This document shows, one piece after another, positions 1 to 10,485 of a stretch of DNA of 64,000 nucleotides. The notes below the pieces were generated by a model. That model was given only the letters and a program-made list of their open reading frames with translations. It had not been told where the DNA came from and made no database searches. The translations under genes were made by a program, and so were the position numbers. The stretch lies in the NCBI GenBank assembly GCA_023548195.1, contig JAJHZJ010000221.1, positions 1,240,001-1,304,000 on the forward strand. The letters run 5' to 3'. Source of the stretch: Bettongia penicillata ogilbyi (Eukaryota; Chordata; Mammalia; Diprotodontia; Potoroidae). The first letter of the stretch is position 1, and every line of letters starts with the position of its first letter.

Positions 1-215
1 AAATAACCAATATAGAAATGTTTTACATATGATGGCACATGTATAACCTATATCAGATTGCTTACCATATCAGGAAGGACGGAAGGCAGAGGAGGAGAGA
101 GAGAGGAGTAGAATTTGAAATTCAAAACTTAAAAAAAAACGAATGTCCATAATTGTTTTAACATGTAATTGAGGGGAAAATAAAATATTATTAAAAATAT
201 AAAAGTACATTTTTT
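1..215 (+). mobile_element. L1 3' UTR end fragment
   Basis: The segment has the purine-rich stretch, the GAATTTG-type block followed by a CAAAA-rich stretch, and an AATAAAAT run into A-rich sequence. The same features close the L1 copies ending near 4080 and 61015. It is the terminal part of a marsupial-type L1 3' UTR in sense orientation, with its 5' part outside the window or lost. Confidence 0.7.
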
Positions 216-1165
216 CCTCATTTGAGAAGATACCCCCAACCTACCTCTTCACAAAGGTGGGATGTTGATAGGTGTTATACATTGCATATGTTTTTGAACT
301 TTTCCCAAAGTATCTATGAGTTGTAGCTGATATTTTTCCCTTTAAAAAGTGCTAGTTGTCACATGGAATGGCTCTCCAGAAAGGGATCAAATATTTGGAA
401 TAACAAAAGTAACAAAATATGAATTATAACTTATTTTAAAAAAGATTTTTCTTATCTTGAGTTGAAATATAATTTCTGCCTTCTCATGACTAATTCCTCT
501 TTCATGTACATCTTTTAAGTGCCCTCATTCCCACCCCTTGCTCCCACTCCACGCGTCCTTTTCTCCATGCCAAACATCCCTAAAGGCCTTAAATCAATCC
601 TCCAGATTGGCTTGGCCTCCACAGGCTCAGCATCCTGGTCCCTGTCCTCTGACTAGACCTAGCTTATCAATGCCCTCCCTGAAATGTCTTTCTCTGTGCC
701 TGGCATCGAACCCAGCATTCCAGATTTGGTCTAAACAGTACAAAATACAGCAAGACCACCCCCACTTCCCTCTTGCTGAACATTAGACTTCTCTTAATGT
801 AGTCTAGAAAGGAGTTATTGGGGACTGGAAAGGTAACTGGGGAAATGTTGCTTGAGTCCTGAAACCATGGGAACAGATGATGAGATAGTGAGAATGTACT
901 ATTTTGTTTGGTTGCTAGTCTGGCATTTGAATCACTCTGTGGAACATCAAGAAGCAAATGAACTCCTCCCATTTGAAACACTAAACTAAATGGTGACTTT
1001 GAAAGTGCAATGCCCTGGGCACCTATGTCATGAATCACAAGCTTTCTTAGCAACTACTGCTGTCAACATGCTTCAGTTTTATGTAAGTAAACTTGAAAGA
1101 GCATTGGATTTGGAGCACCGGTAACCAAGTTCTAATTCTGACTTTGTCATTCATTATCAAACTAT
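216..1165. other. Unassigned sequence
   Basis: About 950 bp with no feature I can name. Two overlapping ORFs (538-786 on + and 667-1053 on -) show no recognisable domain, signal peptide or codon bias and look accidental. The first 200 bp may be another decayed L1 3' UTR, since a phrase like an L1 3' end (a GGTGGGATG block followed by CATTGCATATG) is present, but it is too diverged to be sure. Confidence 0.4.
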
Positions 1166-1418
1166 GGGCAGCTAGGTGGCACAGTTGGTAGAGTGCAGGT
1201 CTGAAGTCAGGAAGTCTCATCTTTCTGAGTTCAAATCTGGCCTCAGAAACTTACTAGCTGTGTGACCTTGAGCAAGTCACTTAACCCCATTTGCCTCAGT
1301 TTCCTCATCTGTAAAATGACCTGGGAAAGGAAGTGACAAAACACTCTAGTATCTTTGTCAATAAAACCCTAAATGGGCTTCTGAAAAGTTGACTGAAAAA
1401 CAACTCAGCAACAACAGT
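1166..1418 (+). mobile_element. tRNA-headed marsupial SINE, body type A
   Basis: It starts GGGCAGCTAGGTGGCACAG and carries the tRNA-like head with the internal promoter box GAGTTCAAATC, then the TAGCTGTGTGACC and CACTTAACCCC blocks. Next comes body A (CAGTTTCCTCATCTGTAAAA, then a GTATCTTTGTCAA block) and a terminal CAACAACAG tail. It is full length, so it is a fair example of the family. Related copies lie at 30190-30445, 36410-36660, 40650-40887 and 61772-62026. Confidence 0.85.
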
Positions 1419-1424
1419 AAAATT

Positions 1425-1545
1425 GGGATCAAGTCAGTTCTCTGGACCTCAGTTTTTTCACCTGTAAAATAAGAAGACTGGACTATATGCTCTTTAAGGT
1501 CCTTTTCATTTCTAAGTCTAGGATTCTGCGAATAAAGGCTTGAAG
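1425..1545 (+). mobile_element. MIR-family 3' fragment
   Basis: The phrases CTCAGTTTTTTCACCTGTAA, GACTGGACTATATG and AAGGTCCTTTTCATTTCTAA follow the order of the mammalian MIR-type core and tail. Sense orientation, directly after the SINE at 1166. Old and diverged. Confidence 0.6.
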
Positions 1546-1734
1546 GTATCCAGCAAGTTGCCTAATTTTCTGTGGATTTACATACATATATCAGTAATGC
1601 TCACACCCACATACACATACACACAATTTGGTTGCACATTAGTCTTTAAGGGTCTTCTTAGATTCTACAAAGTCCTTTATACTCTTCCAATTGTCTATAA
1701 AAGAGCAAAGTTTTAAGGTTGCTCATATTGGTAT

Positions 1735-1858
1735 GTAGTCTCCTCAATTTAGTTATGAGGTACTTGTGCATTTCTTTCAATCCCCAGTCCTAAGGACAAT
1801 GTCTGGTACCTCTTAGGTGGTTAATAAATGCTTAATAAATGACTGACTGACTGACATG
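1735..1858 (+). mobile_element. L2/MIR-like 3' end
   Basis: It contains the widespread mammalian LINE2/MIR tail pattern: a 'quiet' 3' UTR with a GTCTGGTACC block followed by TTAATAAATGCTTAATAAAT and a short (GACT)n run. Only the tail is recognisable. Confidence 0.45.
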
Positions 1859-2194
1859 TGGGTCAGCCATTTTATAATAGATATTTATCTATCCATATTA
1901 CAACTAGATGATCTCTAAAGGCTTTTGATATTTCCTGTTACACATCAGGAGGAAGTTTCATCTTCTCTTTTCTTCAGATTTCTCCATCTAAGTCCATGGT
2001 TCAAGGAGGTGGGAGCAACAAGTTTGGGAGAGAAAAATAATTTTACCAAGTGAAAAATAATTTCTCCACTAATAAGAGAACACAGTCTCACCAGGAAAGT
2101 CCACTCTTAGCAGAATCTAGAGCTCTTGTAATCTCTGAAGAAAGGCACTGTCATGGAGGTGAAATGGAGTAGAGGTAGGCATTCTGCAAAAGGT

Positions 2195-3189
2195 GTATGT
2201 ACTTTGAGCTGAATCTTGAAGGAATCCAAGGAAACTAGTATGTAAAAGTGAGGAGACTGAGCTTCACTGGTATGAGGGACAGTCAATTAAAGGGTATTGA
2301 ATTGGAAGATAGAGTAAGAAAGGAAAAAATTAGGTAGATCCTAGAGTATGCAGAAGGAATTAATGTATAAAAAGACTAGAAGGAGCTAGATTGTGAAGGG
2401 TTTTAAATGCCAAACAGATGATTTAGATTTTTTTCCCCTGGAGGTAATAGGGAGCCATTGGAATATATTTAGTGAGAGAAAGGTGGAAGTGACATGGTCA
2501 GAATTACATTTTAAGAAAACTGTGTTGGCAGCTGAATTGGAGGCTTAAGATTAGGAGCTGGGATAGAGTTGAAGCAGGGAGATCAAACAGAAGGCAATAG
2601 TTCAAGCATGAGGCAATGGATGACCAGGATGATGGCTATATGTGTGGAGAGAAGGGGGTATATGAGAGATGTCGTGAAGGTAGAAACAGCAAGACTTGGC
2701 AACAGACTGGATAAGTGAAGCCAATGGAAGTCAAAAGTCAAGGATGTGAGCATAGGTGGTGCCCTTGACAGTAATAGAGAAATTCAGAAGAGGGGAAGGC
2801 TTGTGGGGAAAGATAATGAGTTCTATTTCGAACATATTAAGTTTGAGATGCATAAGGAACAGCTGGATGGAAGTATCCAAAAGCAGTTGATATTATGAGA
2901 CTAGAGATCAACTTTAACATCAGCCGAATGTTTAATATGCAGCTGAATATCAGGAAGGGATGGATGCAGCTTACCTCAGGGATATGTTTCCAGAAGAACG
3001 TACCTACCCCATCAAGTGTACAGGATGTGTGAGTGTTTCAACTTACAGAATGTAAAATAACTGAAGTTATTTCTACAACTCCAATCTACAATCTTCTCTC
3101 TTTCTACAATAGTGTCAAATTCTGCAGAAAGGTCAAGAAAGATGAAAACCAAGAAATGGTCATTAGATTTTGCCATTGAGATCCTGGTA
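2195..3189 (+). mobile_element. Ancient interspersed repeat, proximal half
   Basis: A long old mammalian repeat of a family I recognise but cannot name with certainty. Landmarks are AGGGAGCCATTGGAATAT, GTGACATGGTCAGAATTACA, GGAGAGAAGGGGGTATATGA and GGTAGAAACAGCAAGACTTG. Other parts of the family appear at 9600-10300, 11285-11470, 30835-31290, 38096-38215 and 39520-39970. The repeat resumes at 4084 after an L1 insertion. No coding potential. Confidence 0.55.
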
Positions 3190-4083
3190 TCAATAGTCAC
3201 TTAAAAATACTCTAAACCACTACTTATTAGAGAAATGCGAATTAAAATAACTCTGAGATAACATCTCATACCTATCAGATTGGCTAGTGTGACAGAAACA
3301 GAAAGTGACAAATCCTAGAGGGGATGTAGAAAAAATGGGACACTAATGCCCGATCGGTGCCCTGGTAACCTCTCCCACTTCCCAAAGAGCTACAAAACTG
3401 TGCATGCCCTTTGTCCAAGAAATATCACTGCTAGGTCTGTATTCTGAAAAGATAAAGAAAAAGGAAAAGGATTTATTTGAACAAAAATATTTATAGCAAC
3501 ACTTCTTGTGGCAGTAAAGACTTGGAACTTGAGGGGATGGTTGAACAAACTGTAGTATATGACTGTGATGGAATGCTACTGTGCTATAAGAAATGATGAA
3601 CAGGATGCTTTTAGAAAAACCTGGGAAGACTTATATGAGCTAATGCAAAGGGAAGTGAGAAGAAGCAGGAAAACATTACAGACAGTAAAAAGGCAATATT
3701 GTAAGGATGATGCACTGTGAAAGACTTAGCTCCTCTCACCAAGACAATGATCCCAAAGAATTGCAAAGGACTAATGATGAAAAATGTAATCAACCTTCAG
3801 AGAGAGAACTGATAAAGTCTGAAAGCAGATTGAAGCATACTTTTAAAAAACTCTTTATTTTTCTTGGGATTTTTTTGTCTTTCTCTTTTGCAACATGGCT
3901 AATATGCACCTATGATTTGCTCAATTTCACATGTATAATCAATATAAAATTTCTTATTTTCTCAAGGAGGAGGAAGGGGAAGGAGAGAGAGAATTTGGAA
4001 CTTAAATTTTAAAAACAGATTGTCAAAACATTTTAATATGTATCTGGGAAATATTTAATAAAGTAAATATTTTTTTAAAAAAA
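3190..4083 (+). mobile_element. 5'-truncated L1 (ORF2 C-terminus + 3' UTR)
   Basis: Translation fragments match the C-terminal region of L1 ORF2 in the usual order: an AIREMQ-like start, a block around the 'place of proline-rich IPLLG' motif, an NxWNxxKCP-like stretch, then MEYY-like text. They are followed by the L1 3' UTR and an A-rich tail. Imperfect target-site duplications, GAGATCCTGGTA at 3178-3189 and GAGATCATGGTA at 4084-4095, enclose the unit, so it is a genuine 5'-truncated retrotransposition into the ancient repeat. All frames are broken; the short ORFs at 3707-4012 and 3611-3793 are by-products. Confidence 0.8.
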
Positions 4084-4200
4084 GAGATCATGGTAACTTT
4101 GGAGAGAGAAGTTTCAGTTGAATAACGATATTAGAAGTCAGATTGCAGGAGGTTTAGAATCACATGAGAGTCAAGAAAGTGATCATACTATTTGAAAGTA
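4084..4200 (+). mobile_element. Ancient interspersed repeat, distal half
   Basis: This continues the repeat of 2195-3189 after the L1 (GGTAACTTTGGAGAGAGAAG, then a GTTTCAGTTGAAT block). Its first 12 bp are the 3' target-site duplication of the L1. Confidence 0.55.
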
Positions 4201-4204
4201 GATC

Positions 4205-4840
4205 TCCCCCAAGTTTCTAAAATATCAAACTATTTGACTCAGAGATCCCAGTGCTAAAGAAACTCAAGAAAAGAAAGGAAAATTATATATTCCAAAATAT
4301 TCATAGCAACACATTTGTGGTAGCAAAGAATTAGAAACAAAGTGGGTGCCCTTCTATGGAGGAATGGCTAAAGAAACTGTGGCATTATGAATACAGCAGA
4401 ATATTATTTCAAGAAAGAACTTTTAAAAATCAGAACACTTGTATAAATTTATTCAGAATACAGTAAACAGGACCAGGAGAATAATAAGCGCAATGATGTA
4501 AAGAGAAAACACAATAAACCGAAACTGAAAACTGCAATTATAATCATTATGATCCATCTTTTCCCTGGGATACAATCACAGAATTTAAGCAGGTAAGGAA
4601 AAAGCCTCCTTCCATTCTCCGGAATGGTGCAGCACTATAGACAGAGAACATTGCATATACTGGCAGATTTGGTCAGTGTAGGTTGTTTTGCTTAACTGTT
4701 TTAAAAAAAAAATTTTATAAGAGGGAGGCTAACTGGTTTAAGGCATCCCTTTGAATCCCAAGAAGTAGGGTATCTGGAAATGCCTTTAATTTTAAAAGAA
4801 TAAGCATCAGTAAAACAAACAAAAAAAATCAAATAAGAGA
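4205..4840 (+). mobile_element. L1 ORF2 C-terminal fragment with a second 3' UTR type
   Basis: Decayed sense text corresponds to the last part of L1 ORF2 (a CATAGCAACACATTTGTGGT block, then GTGGGTGCCCTTCTATGGAG, then a GAACAGGACCAGGAGA-like block). It is followed by a 3' UTR unlike that of the copy at 3190: a GAGAACATTGCATATACTGG block and a TTTTGCTTAACTGTTTT block. At least two L1 3' UTR lineages are therefore present within 1 kb. Confidence 0.65.
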
Positions 4841-5164
4841 ACCTGAGCTGGGACAGATAGAGGGAAGAAAAGAATTTAAAAAGAAAATAGGATTGTCAAT
4901 GAATTAACACGTAAGGAAAACCTCAACGGGAGGATTGATTATGAGGGGGAAAAGCAATGTGTACCATAGTGTCCCAGTGACCCAGTGCTAATTTCATTCC
5001 CCTCTCTCTACTATTTCTTTTTCCTTTAAAATAATGGTGTGGGGGAGGACAAAGAGAGAAGACATAATAATGGAGAACAATCATAACAGTGAATGTGAAA
5101 GGGATAAACTGGCCAGGAGGAAAAAACAGAGGAGGGTGACAAAATGGGTCAGAAGGCAACCTCC

Positions 5165-5550
5165 CCCCCATAGGGTTTTGTTACTGTTGCAGGAAACACA
5201 CTTAAAATATAAAGATTTTTATATATCTAGCACTTAGCTGGGAGCTGAAACACAGTTGGCACTAAATAAATGCTTGTTGATGATGATCAGGGTCTGAAAT
5301 ACTATCTATTAAGCCACAGCTGAATCCAAAAAAAGGAAATGTACCAATCACAATCTCAGCCAAGGAAATAATAAAATAGACAAGGTTAAGAGAGAAGAGC
5401 AAAAAAGCTACTTTATGTTTAAAAGCACAATGGATAATTCGTCAATATTAATACACACCAAATGGAAGAGCTTCTAAGTACATATATTAAAAGGAAAAAA
5501 TTAAATATGATAGAACTTTGTGATCACTGAATGGGAATCCCAAGAAGAAT

Positions 5551-5604
<54 letters not shown>

Positions 5605-5666
5605 GTATATATATATACGTATATATATATATATATATATACACACGTATATATATTCCAGTTCTC
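5165..5666 (+). mobile_element. L1 ORF2 endonuclease-region fragment
   Basis: Residues LQETHLKYKD (about 5188-5217) match the QETH catalytic block of L1 apurinic-type endonuclease. Further on, text corresponding to a MYAPNG-like segment (ACACCAAATGG near 5455) fits the same domain. A short L2/MIR-like tail (about 5226-5287, with AATAAATGCTTGTTGATGAT) interrupts it, and a (TA)n tract lies at 5553-5655. The fragment appears to continue at 8915 after the HAL1 insertion. No frame is intact. Confidence 0.55.
5548..5660. repeat. (TA)n microsatellite with CG interruptions
   Basis: About 100 bp of alternating TA, broken by three ACGTAT steps and a short CA block. The 75-residue minus-strand ORF across it is a translation of the repeat. 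Confidence 0.95.
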
Positions 5667-6466
5667 ATGGCACTTTTTCTTGTTTTTTTTTAATTTATTT
5701 TTAGTTTTCAACATTCATTTCCACAAGATTTTGAGTTCCAAATTTTCTCCCAATCTCTCCCCTCCCTCCACCCCAAGACATCGTGCATTCTCACTACCTC
5801 TTCCCCCAATCTTCCTTCCCTTCTATCATACCTCTCCTTCCCCTTATCCCCATCTTCTCTCTTTTCTTGGAAGGCAAGATAGATTTCTATACCCCATTAC
5901 CTGTATTTCTTATTTCCCAGTTACAAGCAAAATCAATTCTCAACATTTGTTCCTAAAACTTTGAGTTCCAACTTCTTTTCCTTCCTCCCTCCCCACCCAT
6001 CCCCACTGAGAAGTCAAGCAATTCAGTACAGGCTATATATATGTAATTATGCAAAGACTTTCATAATAGTCATGCTGTGAAAGACTAACTATATTTCCTT
6101 CCAGCCTATCCTGCCCCTCCCCATTTATTCTATTCTCTCTTGACCTTGTCCCTCCCCAAAAGGGTTTACTTCTAATAACTTCCTCCTCCCATTTGTCCTT
6201 CCTTCTATCATCCCCCAACACCCCACTTATCTCCTTCTCCACTACTTTCCTGCAGTGTAAGATAAATTTTTATACCAAATTGAGTGTGCATGTTATTCCC
6301 TCCTTAAGCCAAATATGATGAGTGTAAGCTTCACTTTTTCCCTCTCACTTCCCCACTTTTCTCCTCCATTGAAAAAGCTTTTTCTTGCCTCATTTATGAG
6401 AAATAATTTGCCCCATTCCATTTCTCCCTTTCTCCTCTCAATATATTCCTCTTACTCCTTAATTTT

Positions 6467-6522
6467 ATATATATACATATGTATACAAATATATACACAC
6501 ACACATATATATGTATACATGT

Positions 6523-6595
<73 letters not shown>
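6467..6595. repeat. Compound (TA)n(CA)n microsatellite
   Basis: TA-rich, then about 15 CA units, then about 20 TA units. It abuts the 5' end of the SINE at 6596. Confidence 0.95.
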
Positions 6596-6596
<1 letters not shown>

Positions 6597-6881
6597 GGCA
6601 GTTAGGTGGTATAGTGGATAGAGCACCAGTGCAGGAGTCAGGAAGACCTGAGTTCAAATCTCATCTCAGATACCTGACACTCACTAGTTGTATGATCTTG
6701 GACAAGTCACTTAACCCCAACTGCCTTATCCTGGGTCATTTCCAGTCATCTTGATGAATATCTGGTCACTGGATTCAGATGACTCTGGAGAAGTGAGGCT
6801 GGTGACTTGCACAGGCCTCCCTCACTGAAAACAAAGTCAAGTGCAAGTCATGTCATTTCTCTGATGGCAACGAAGGCCAAA
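6596..6881 (+). mobile_element. tRNA-headed marsupial SINE, body type B
   Basis: The head GGGGCAGTTAGGTGGTATAG and the box GAGTTCAAATC are followed by body B (TCATCTTGATGAATATCTGG, CACTGGATTCAGATGACTCT, CACAGGCCTCCCTCACTGAA, CAAGTGCAAGTCATGTCAT). It ends in a GGCAACGAAGGCCAAACA-type tail. Full length. Other body-B copies lie at 22590-22763, 35056-35235, 42192-42398, 46015-46170, 52765-52905 and 59577-59888. Confidence 0.85.
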
Positions 6882-6906
6882 CACACACACACACACACAC
6901 ACACAT

Positions 6907-6937
<31 letters not shown>

Positions 6938-6938
6938 A
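6882..6938. repeat. (CA)n microsatellite
   Basis: About 25 CA units with one TA interruption, ending in a short TA run, directly at the 3' end of the SINE. It probably grew from the SINE tail. Confidence 0.95.
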
Positions 6939-7077
6939 AACCCTTTCAACTACCCAAATACTGAGAAAAGTTTCAAGAGTTACAAATATTATCTTTCCAT
7001 GTAGAAATGTAAACAGTTCAACTTTAGTAAGTCCCTTTTGATTTTTATTTCCTGTTTACCTTTTTATGCTTCTCTTG

Positions 7078-8145
7078 AATCTTGTGTTTGAAAGTCAAAT
7101 TTTCTATTCAGCTGTGGTCTTTTCATCAAGAATGCTTGAAAGTCCTGTATTTCATTGAATGAGCATTTTTTCCCTGAAGCGTTATATTAAATTTTGCTGG
7201 GTAGGTGATTCTTGGTTTTAATCCTAGTTCATTTGACTTCCAGAATAAATATTCCAAATCCTTTGATCCCTTAATGTAGAAGCTGCTAGATCTTGCATTA
7301 TACTGATTGTATTTCCACAATAATTGAATTGTTTCTTTCTGGATGCTTACAATATTTCCTCCTTGACCTTTGAACTCTGGAGTTTGGCTACAATATTCCT
7401 AGTTTTTCTTTTTGGATCTCTTTCAGGAGGTGATTTGTGGATTCTTCCAATATTTATTTTGCCCTCTGGTTCTGGAATATCAGCAATTTTCCTTGATAAT
7501 TTCATGAAAAATTGATAAATCAGCAATTTTCCTTGATAATTTCATGAAAGATGTCTAGGCTCTTTTTTTGATCATGGCTTTCAGGTAGTCCTATAATTTT
7601 TAAACTGTCTCTCCTGGATTTATTTTCCAGGTCAGTTATTTTTTCAATGAAATATTTCATACTATCTTCTACTTTTTCATTCTTTTGGTTTTGTTTTATA
7701 ATTTCTTAGTTTCTCATAAAGTCATTAGCTTTCAACTGCTCCATTCTAATTTTTAAAGAACTATTTTCTTCAGTGAGCTTTTGAACCTCCTGTTCCATTG
7801 TTCTTCTCCTCATTGGCTTTTTGGACTTCTTTTGCCATTTGGGTTAGTCTATTTTTAAATGTGTTATTTTCTTCAGCATTTTTTGGGTCTCCTTTAGCAA
7901 GCTGTTGACTTGGTTTTCATGATTTTCTTGCCTTACTCTCATTTTCCTTCCCAATTTTTCCTCCACCTCTCTTACCTGATTTTCAAAATACTTTTTGAGC
8001 TCTTCCATGGTCTGAGACTATTGCATATTTATTTTGGAGGTTTTGGATGTAGAAACCTCTTCCTTATCTGAAAGCATGGAAGAAAATACCTGTTCACTAA
8101 GAAAGTAATGTTCTATACTCTTACTTTTTTCCCTTTTGGGGGCAT
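7078..8145 (-). pseudogene. HAL1 ORF1 pseudogene
   Basis: Minus-strand remnant of an LINE-1-type ORF1 (RNA-binding, trimeric coiled-coil protein in the family). The likely ATG is 8143-8145, followed by Pro-Pro-Lys-Gly-Lys-Lys. A missing base in an A run then shifts the frame, and the shifted frame reads SKSIEHYF (8102-8125), matching residues 8-15 of the intact copy. The coiled-coil and C-terminal domain text follow (the block for 'PRITYPAK' is near 7190-7215). A 40-bp tandem duplication at 7481-7560 and several stops disable it further. The TGA equivalent is near 7080. Confidence 0.7.
7481..7550. repeat. Tandem duplication, 40-bp period
   Basis: CAGCAATTTTCCTTGATAAT and the next nine bases occur at 7481-7509 and again at 7521-7549. 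It lies in the ORF1 pseudogene and must post-date that copy's insertion or be a local replication slip. Confidence 0.9.
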
Positions 8146-8911
8146 TTTCCCAGACTGTTATTTGACTTTTGAGTCCTTTGTCAAGTGGAGGTATACTTTG
8201 GGGGCCTGTAAGTTCTCAGTTCCTCCAAGGTGGCACCATCAAGGGAGAGGAGTTTATTCCTCTCCTGGCCCGCACTCTGGTCTGGAAGCCACCAGAAGCT
8301 TTTCTGCCCAGGATTTATGAGTAGAATTCCCTCTCCAGAGCCTCTACCACCTCCACCAGCCAGTGCTCTTCCTCACCCCAGGACTGCCATCCAGGGCTGA
8401 GACTCAGATCAGCTGTATGATTTCTCCAGGGTCTTTAGACCAGGGCTCAAAAAAAAAGTGGATGCTGTGCTGCAGTATCTGCTGCCGCCCTGGGATCAGA
8501 CCTGAGGCCAGACCAGGCTCCCTTCTCACTCAGGTGAGAGAGCTTTCTCACTGATGTTTGAAGCTGTCTTTGGTGTTTGTAGGTTGAGAAATCTGGGAAC
8601 CACTGCTGCTGCCCGTGATTCTGCACCCTGCAGCCTGCTCCAGTTCTGTCCGTGCAATGCCATGCCAAGGCTGGGCTGCACTCTGTGGGCTGTGCTCCCC
8701 TTCAAGCTCAGTGCGACAGACCCTTCCTGTTACCCTTTCAGGCTACCTCGGGCTGGAAATCTCTTTCACTCTGTTGTTTTGTGGCTTCTTCTGCTCTAGA
8801 ATTTGTTTAGAGTCATTTTTTATAGATATTTTATGGGCTATGGGGGGAGAACTAGGGCAGGTCTGTCTTTGTACTCCATCATCTTGACTCTGCCCTCTTA
8901 CGGCACTTTTT

Positions 8912-9110
8912 TTAAAGAAAATCATTCATATAATTAGTTTTAAAGAACTCAAAAATAAGTGCTAAAAGGAAGAAATATGAAAGATATTCTTTATAGCCTG
9001 GGGTACAATAAAAATTATTACCAACATGGGAAGTTTAATGAAAGACTTAATACTTACTGGAGACTAAATAACATAATTATATAGGTAAATAGATAAAAGA
9101 ATAAATCACA
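8912..9110 (+). mobile_element. Probable continuation of the L1 ORF2 fragment
   Basis: A/T-rich text after the HAL1 target-site duplication (TCTTTATAGCCTGGGGTACA and surroundings) fits an L1 ORF2 segment lying after the endonuclease domain, in the same orientation as 5165-5666. The assignment rests mainly on context. Confidence 0.35.
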
Positions 9111-9598
9111 GTCTCCACACTCTCGGGTTTCCCAGGACCTTTGGACTTTTTGTAACTCACCAGATAGCCCCTAGTTTTGGATACAGCCTACATGGTGTAT
9201 GGCTGTTTGACTAAGATCAGGAAAAAATAGGTTCAAAAGAGGCAGAGGCAGACGTAGAGGCAGTCATATGTTCACATCCACACTGAGTCTGGGTGAGAGC
9301 AAAGGCAATTGCCCTTCCTGATACTTAACTCAACTCTCAGGATTCAGCTGCAAAGAAGAAATGAGGTGGAAATGCCTAAAGTTCTTTTCTTTACATCTAC
9401 TGACCTTTCCTGACTTGGCAGACCATTAGGGCACTCTTCTTCATCTCCCATTGCAAACCCTGGAGTCACTTATGGCATATGATCAAATAGAAATAAGCAG
9501 AGAATATCTACATATTGCTCTGTGCAACCTACATGACATAAGCAAACACAAAATAACTATACAATGGAAAGAAAGATGATGGATGTAGAGAGCATTGA
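9111..9598. other. Unassigned sequence
   Basis: No ORF of note, repeat or RNA gene recognised in this roughly 490-bp stretch. Confidence 0.4.
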
Positions 9599-9599
9599 C

Positions 9600-10300
9600 A
9601 GATGATCATAACAGAAAAGCCTTACAGGAAGTGGTGCCTGAAACTGTTTCTTGAAGGAAACTAGGGATATAACAGGGAAAAGTGTGGAGGACGTGCATTC
9701 CAGGTCATGGGATATAACTAATGGAAAAGTTCAGAGCTGGGAAATGAAGTACGGTATATGAGGAAGCATAAGAAGGCCATTTTGACTCAGCCACAGCCTG
9801 CATGAAAGGGAGTAATATGTGATTACCTTCGAAAGGCAGATTGGGATCAGGTTTGTGAAAGTCCTTAACTTCCAGACACAGGAGCATGTATCTGAGCCTA
9901 GAGGTGCAAGGGGGTCACTGAACTTAATTAAGAGTGTGACATAGTCATACCTGCAATTAAGGACAATCTCTTTGCCACATGTGGGAAAGATAAATGGGAG
10001 AGATCTGAAGCAGGAAGACAAATAGGAGAGACTATTAAAATAGTCCAAGAGAGAGGTGATGACAGTCTGAAATTGGTGTCTCCATAGTAGAGAGAAGAGG
10101 ACAGATTAGGGAGATGTCGTAGAGGCAGAAATGACAAGGTTTGGTATCTGACTAGGTATGTGGTGTGAATGAGAGTGACGAGCCAAGGACAACACCAAGT
10201 TCAGGAACCTGCATGACTAGAAGAATAGAAAGAATATCCTTGAAAGAAACAGGGAAATTCAAAAGAAGGGTAGAGTTTGGGGAAAAGATGATGAGTTTTG
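9600..10300 (+). mobile_element. Ancient interspersed repeat (same family as 2195-4200)
   Basis: It shares ordered landmarks with 2195-3189: the ATTCCAGG-type block, GTGTGACATAGTCATACCTG, GAAGCAGGAAGACAAATAGG, AGGAGAGACTATTAAAATAG, then GGCAGAAATGACAAGGTTTG. The three overlapping minus-strand ORFs (9705-10137) are shadows of this repeat. Confidence 0.55.
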
Positions 10301-10304
10301 TTTA

Positions 10305-10485
10305 CTCCCTGTGTGACCACAGGCACATCACTCAACTTCTGTCTGCCTCAGTTCCTTTATCTGGAAAATGGGCATAATAAGAGCATGTACCATCCAGGGT
10401 TGTTATAAGGGTAAAATGAGGCAATATTTCTAAAGTGCTTTACAAACCTTTATATGGCATATAAATGCTACCTATTATTATTTTG
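10305..10485 (+). mobile_element. MIR
   Basis: Blocks CTGTGTGACCACAGGCACAT, CCTCAGTTCCTTTATCTGGA, AAATGGGCATAATAAGAGCA and AAGTGCTTTACAAACCTTTA follow the MIR consensus order, ending in TATTATTA. Confidence 0.75.

Larger units (their letters stand above)
5682..8899 (-). mobile_element. Decayed HAL1 (half-L1), antisense
   Basis: Read on the minus strand, it begins at about 8899 with AGAGGGCAGAGTCAAGATGA, the same 5' start as the intact HAL1 at 23051. A 5' region, an ORF1 remnant (8145 down to about 7078) and a long purine-rich 3' region follow, and it ends in an A-rich tail near 5682. No reverse transcriptase sequence follows ORF1. Near-identical flanks, ATGGCACTTTTTCTT (5667-5681) and ACGGCACTTTTTTTA (8900-8914), are its target-site duplication. 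A SINE and microsatellites sit inside it (6467-6938). Confidence 0.8.

Noticed and set aside
667..1053. 128-residue minus-strand ORF
   Set aside because: No recognisable domain, overlaps another ORF on the opposite strand and lacks coding texture. Expected by chance in 64 kb.
1166..1240. tRNA gene
   Set aside because: The sequence has internal promoter-like boxes but is the head of a SINE present many times; it lacks a tRNA cloverleaf.
5487..5714. 75-residue ORF rich in Tyr/Ile
   Set aside because: It is a translation of a (TA)n microsatellite.
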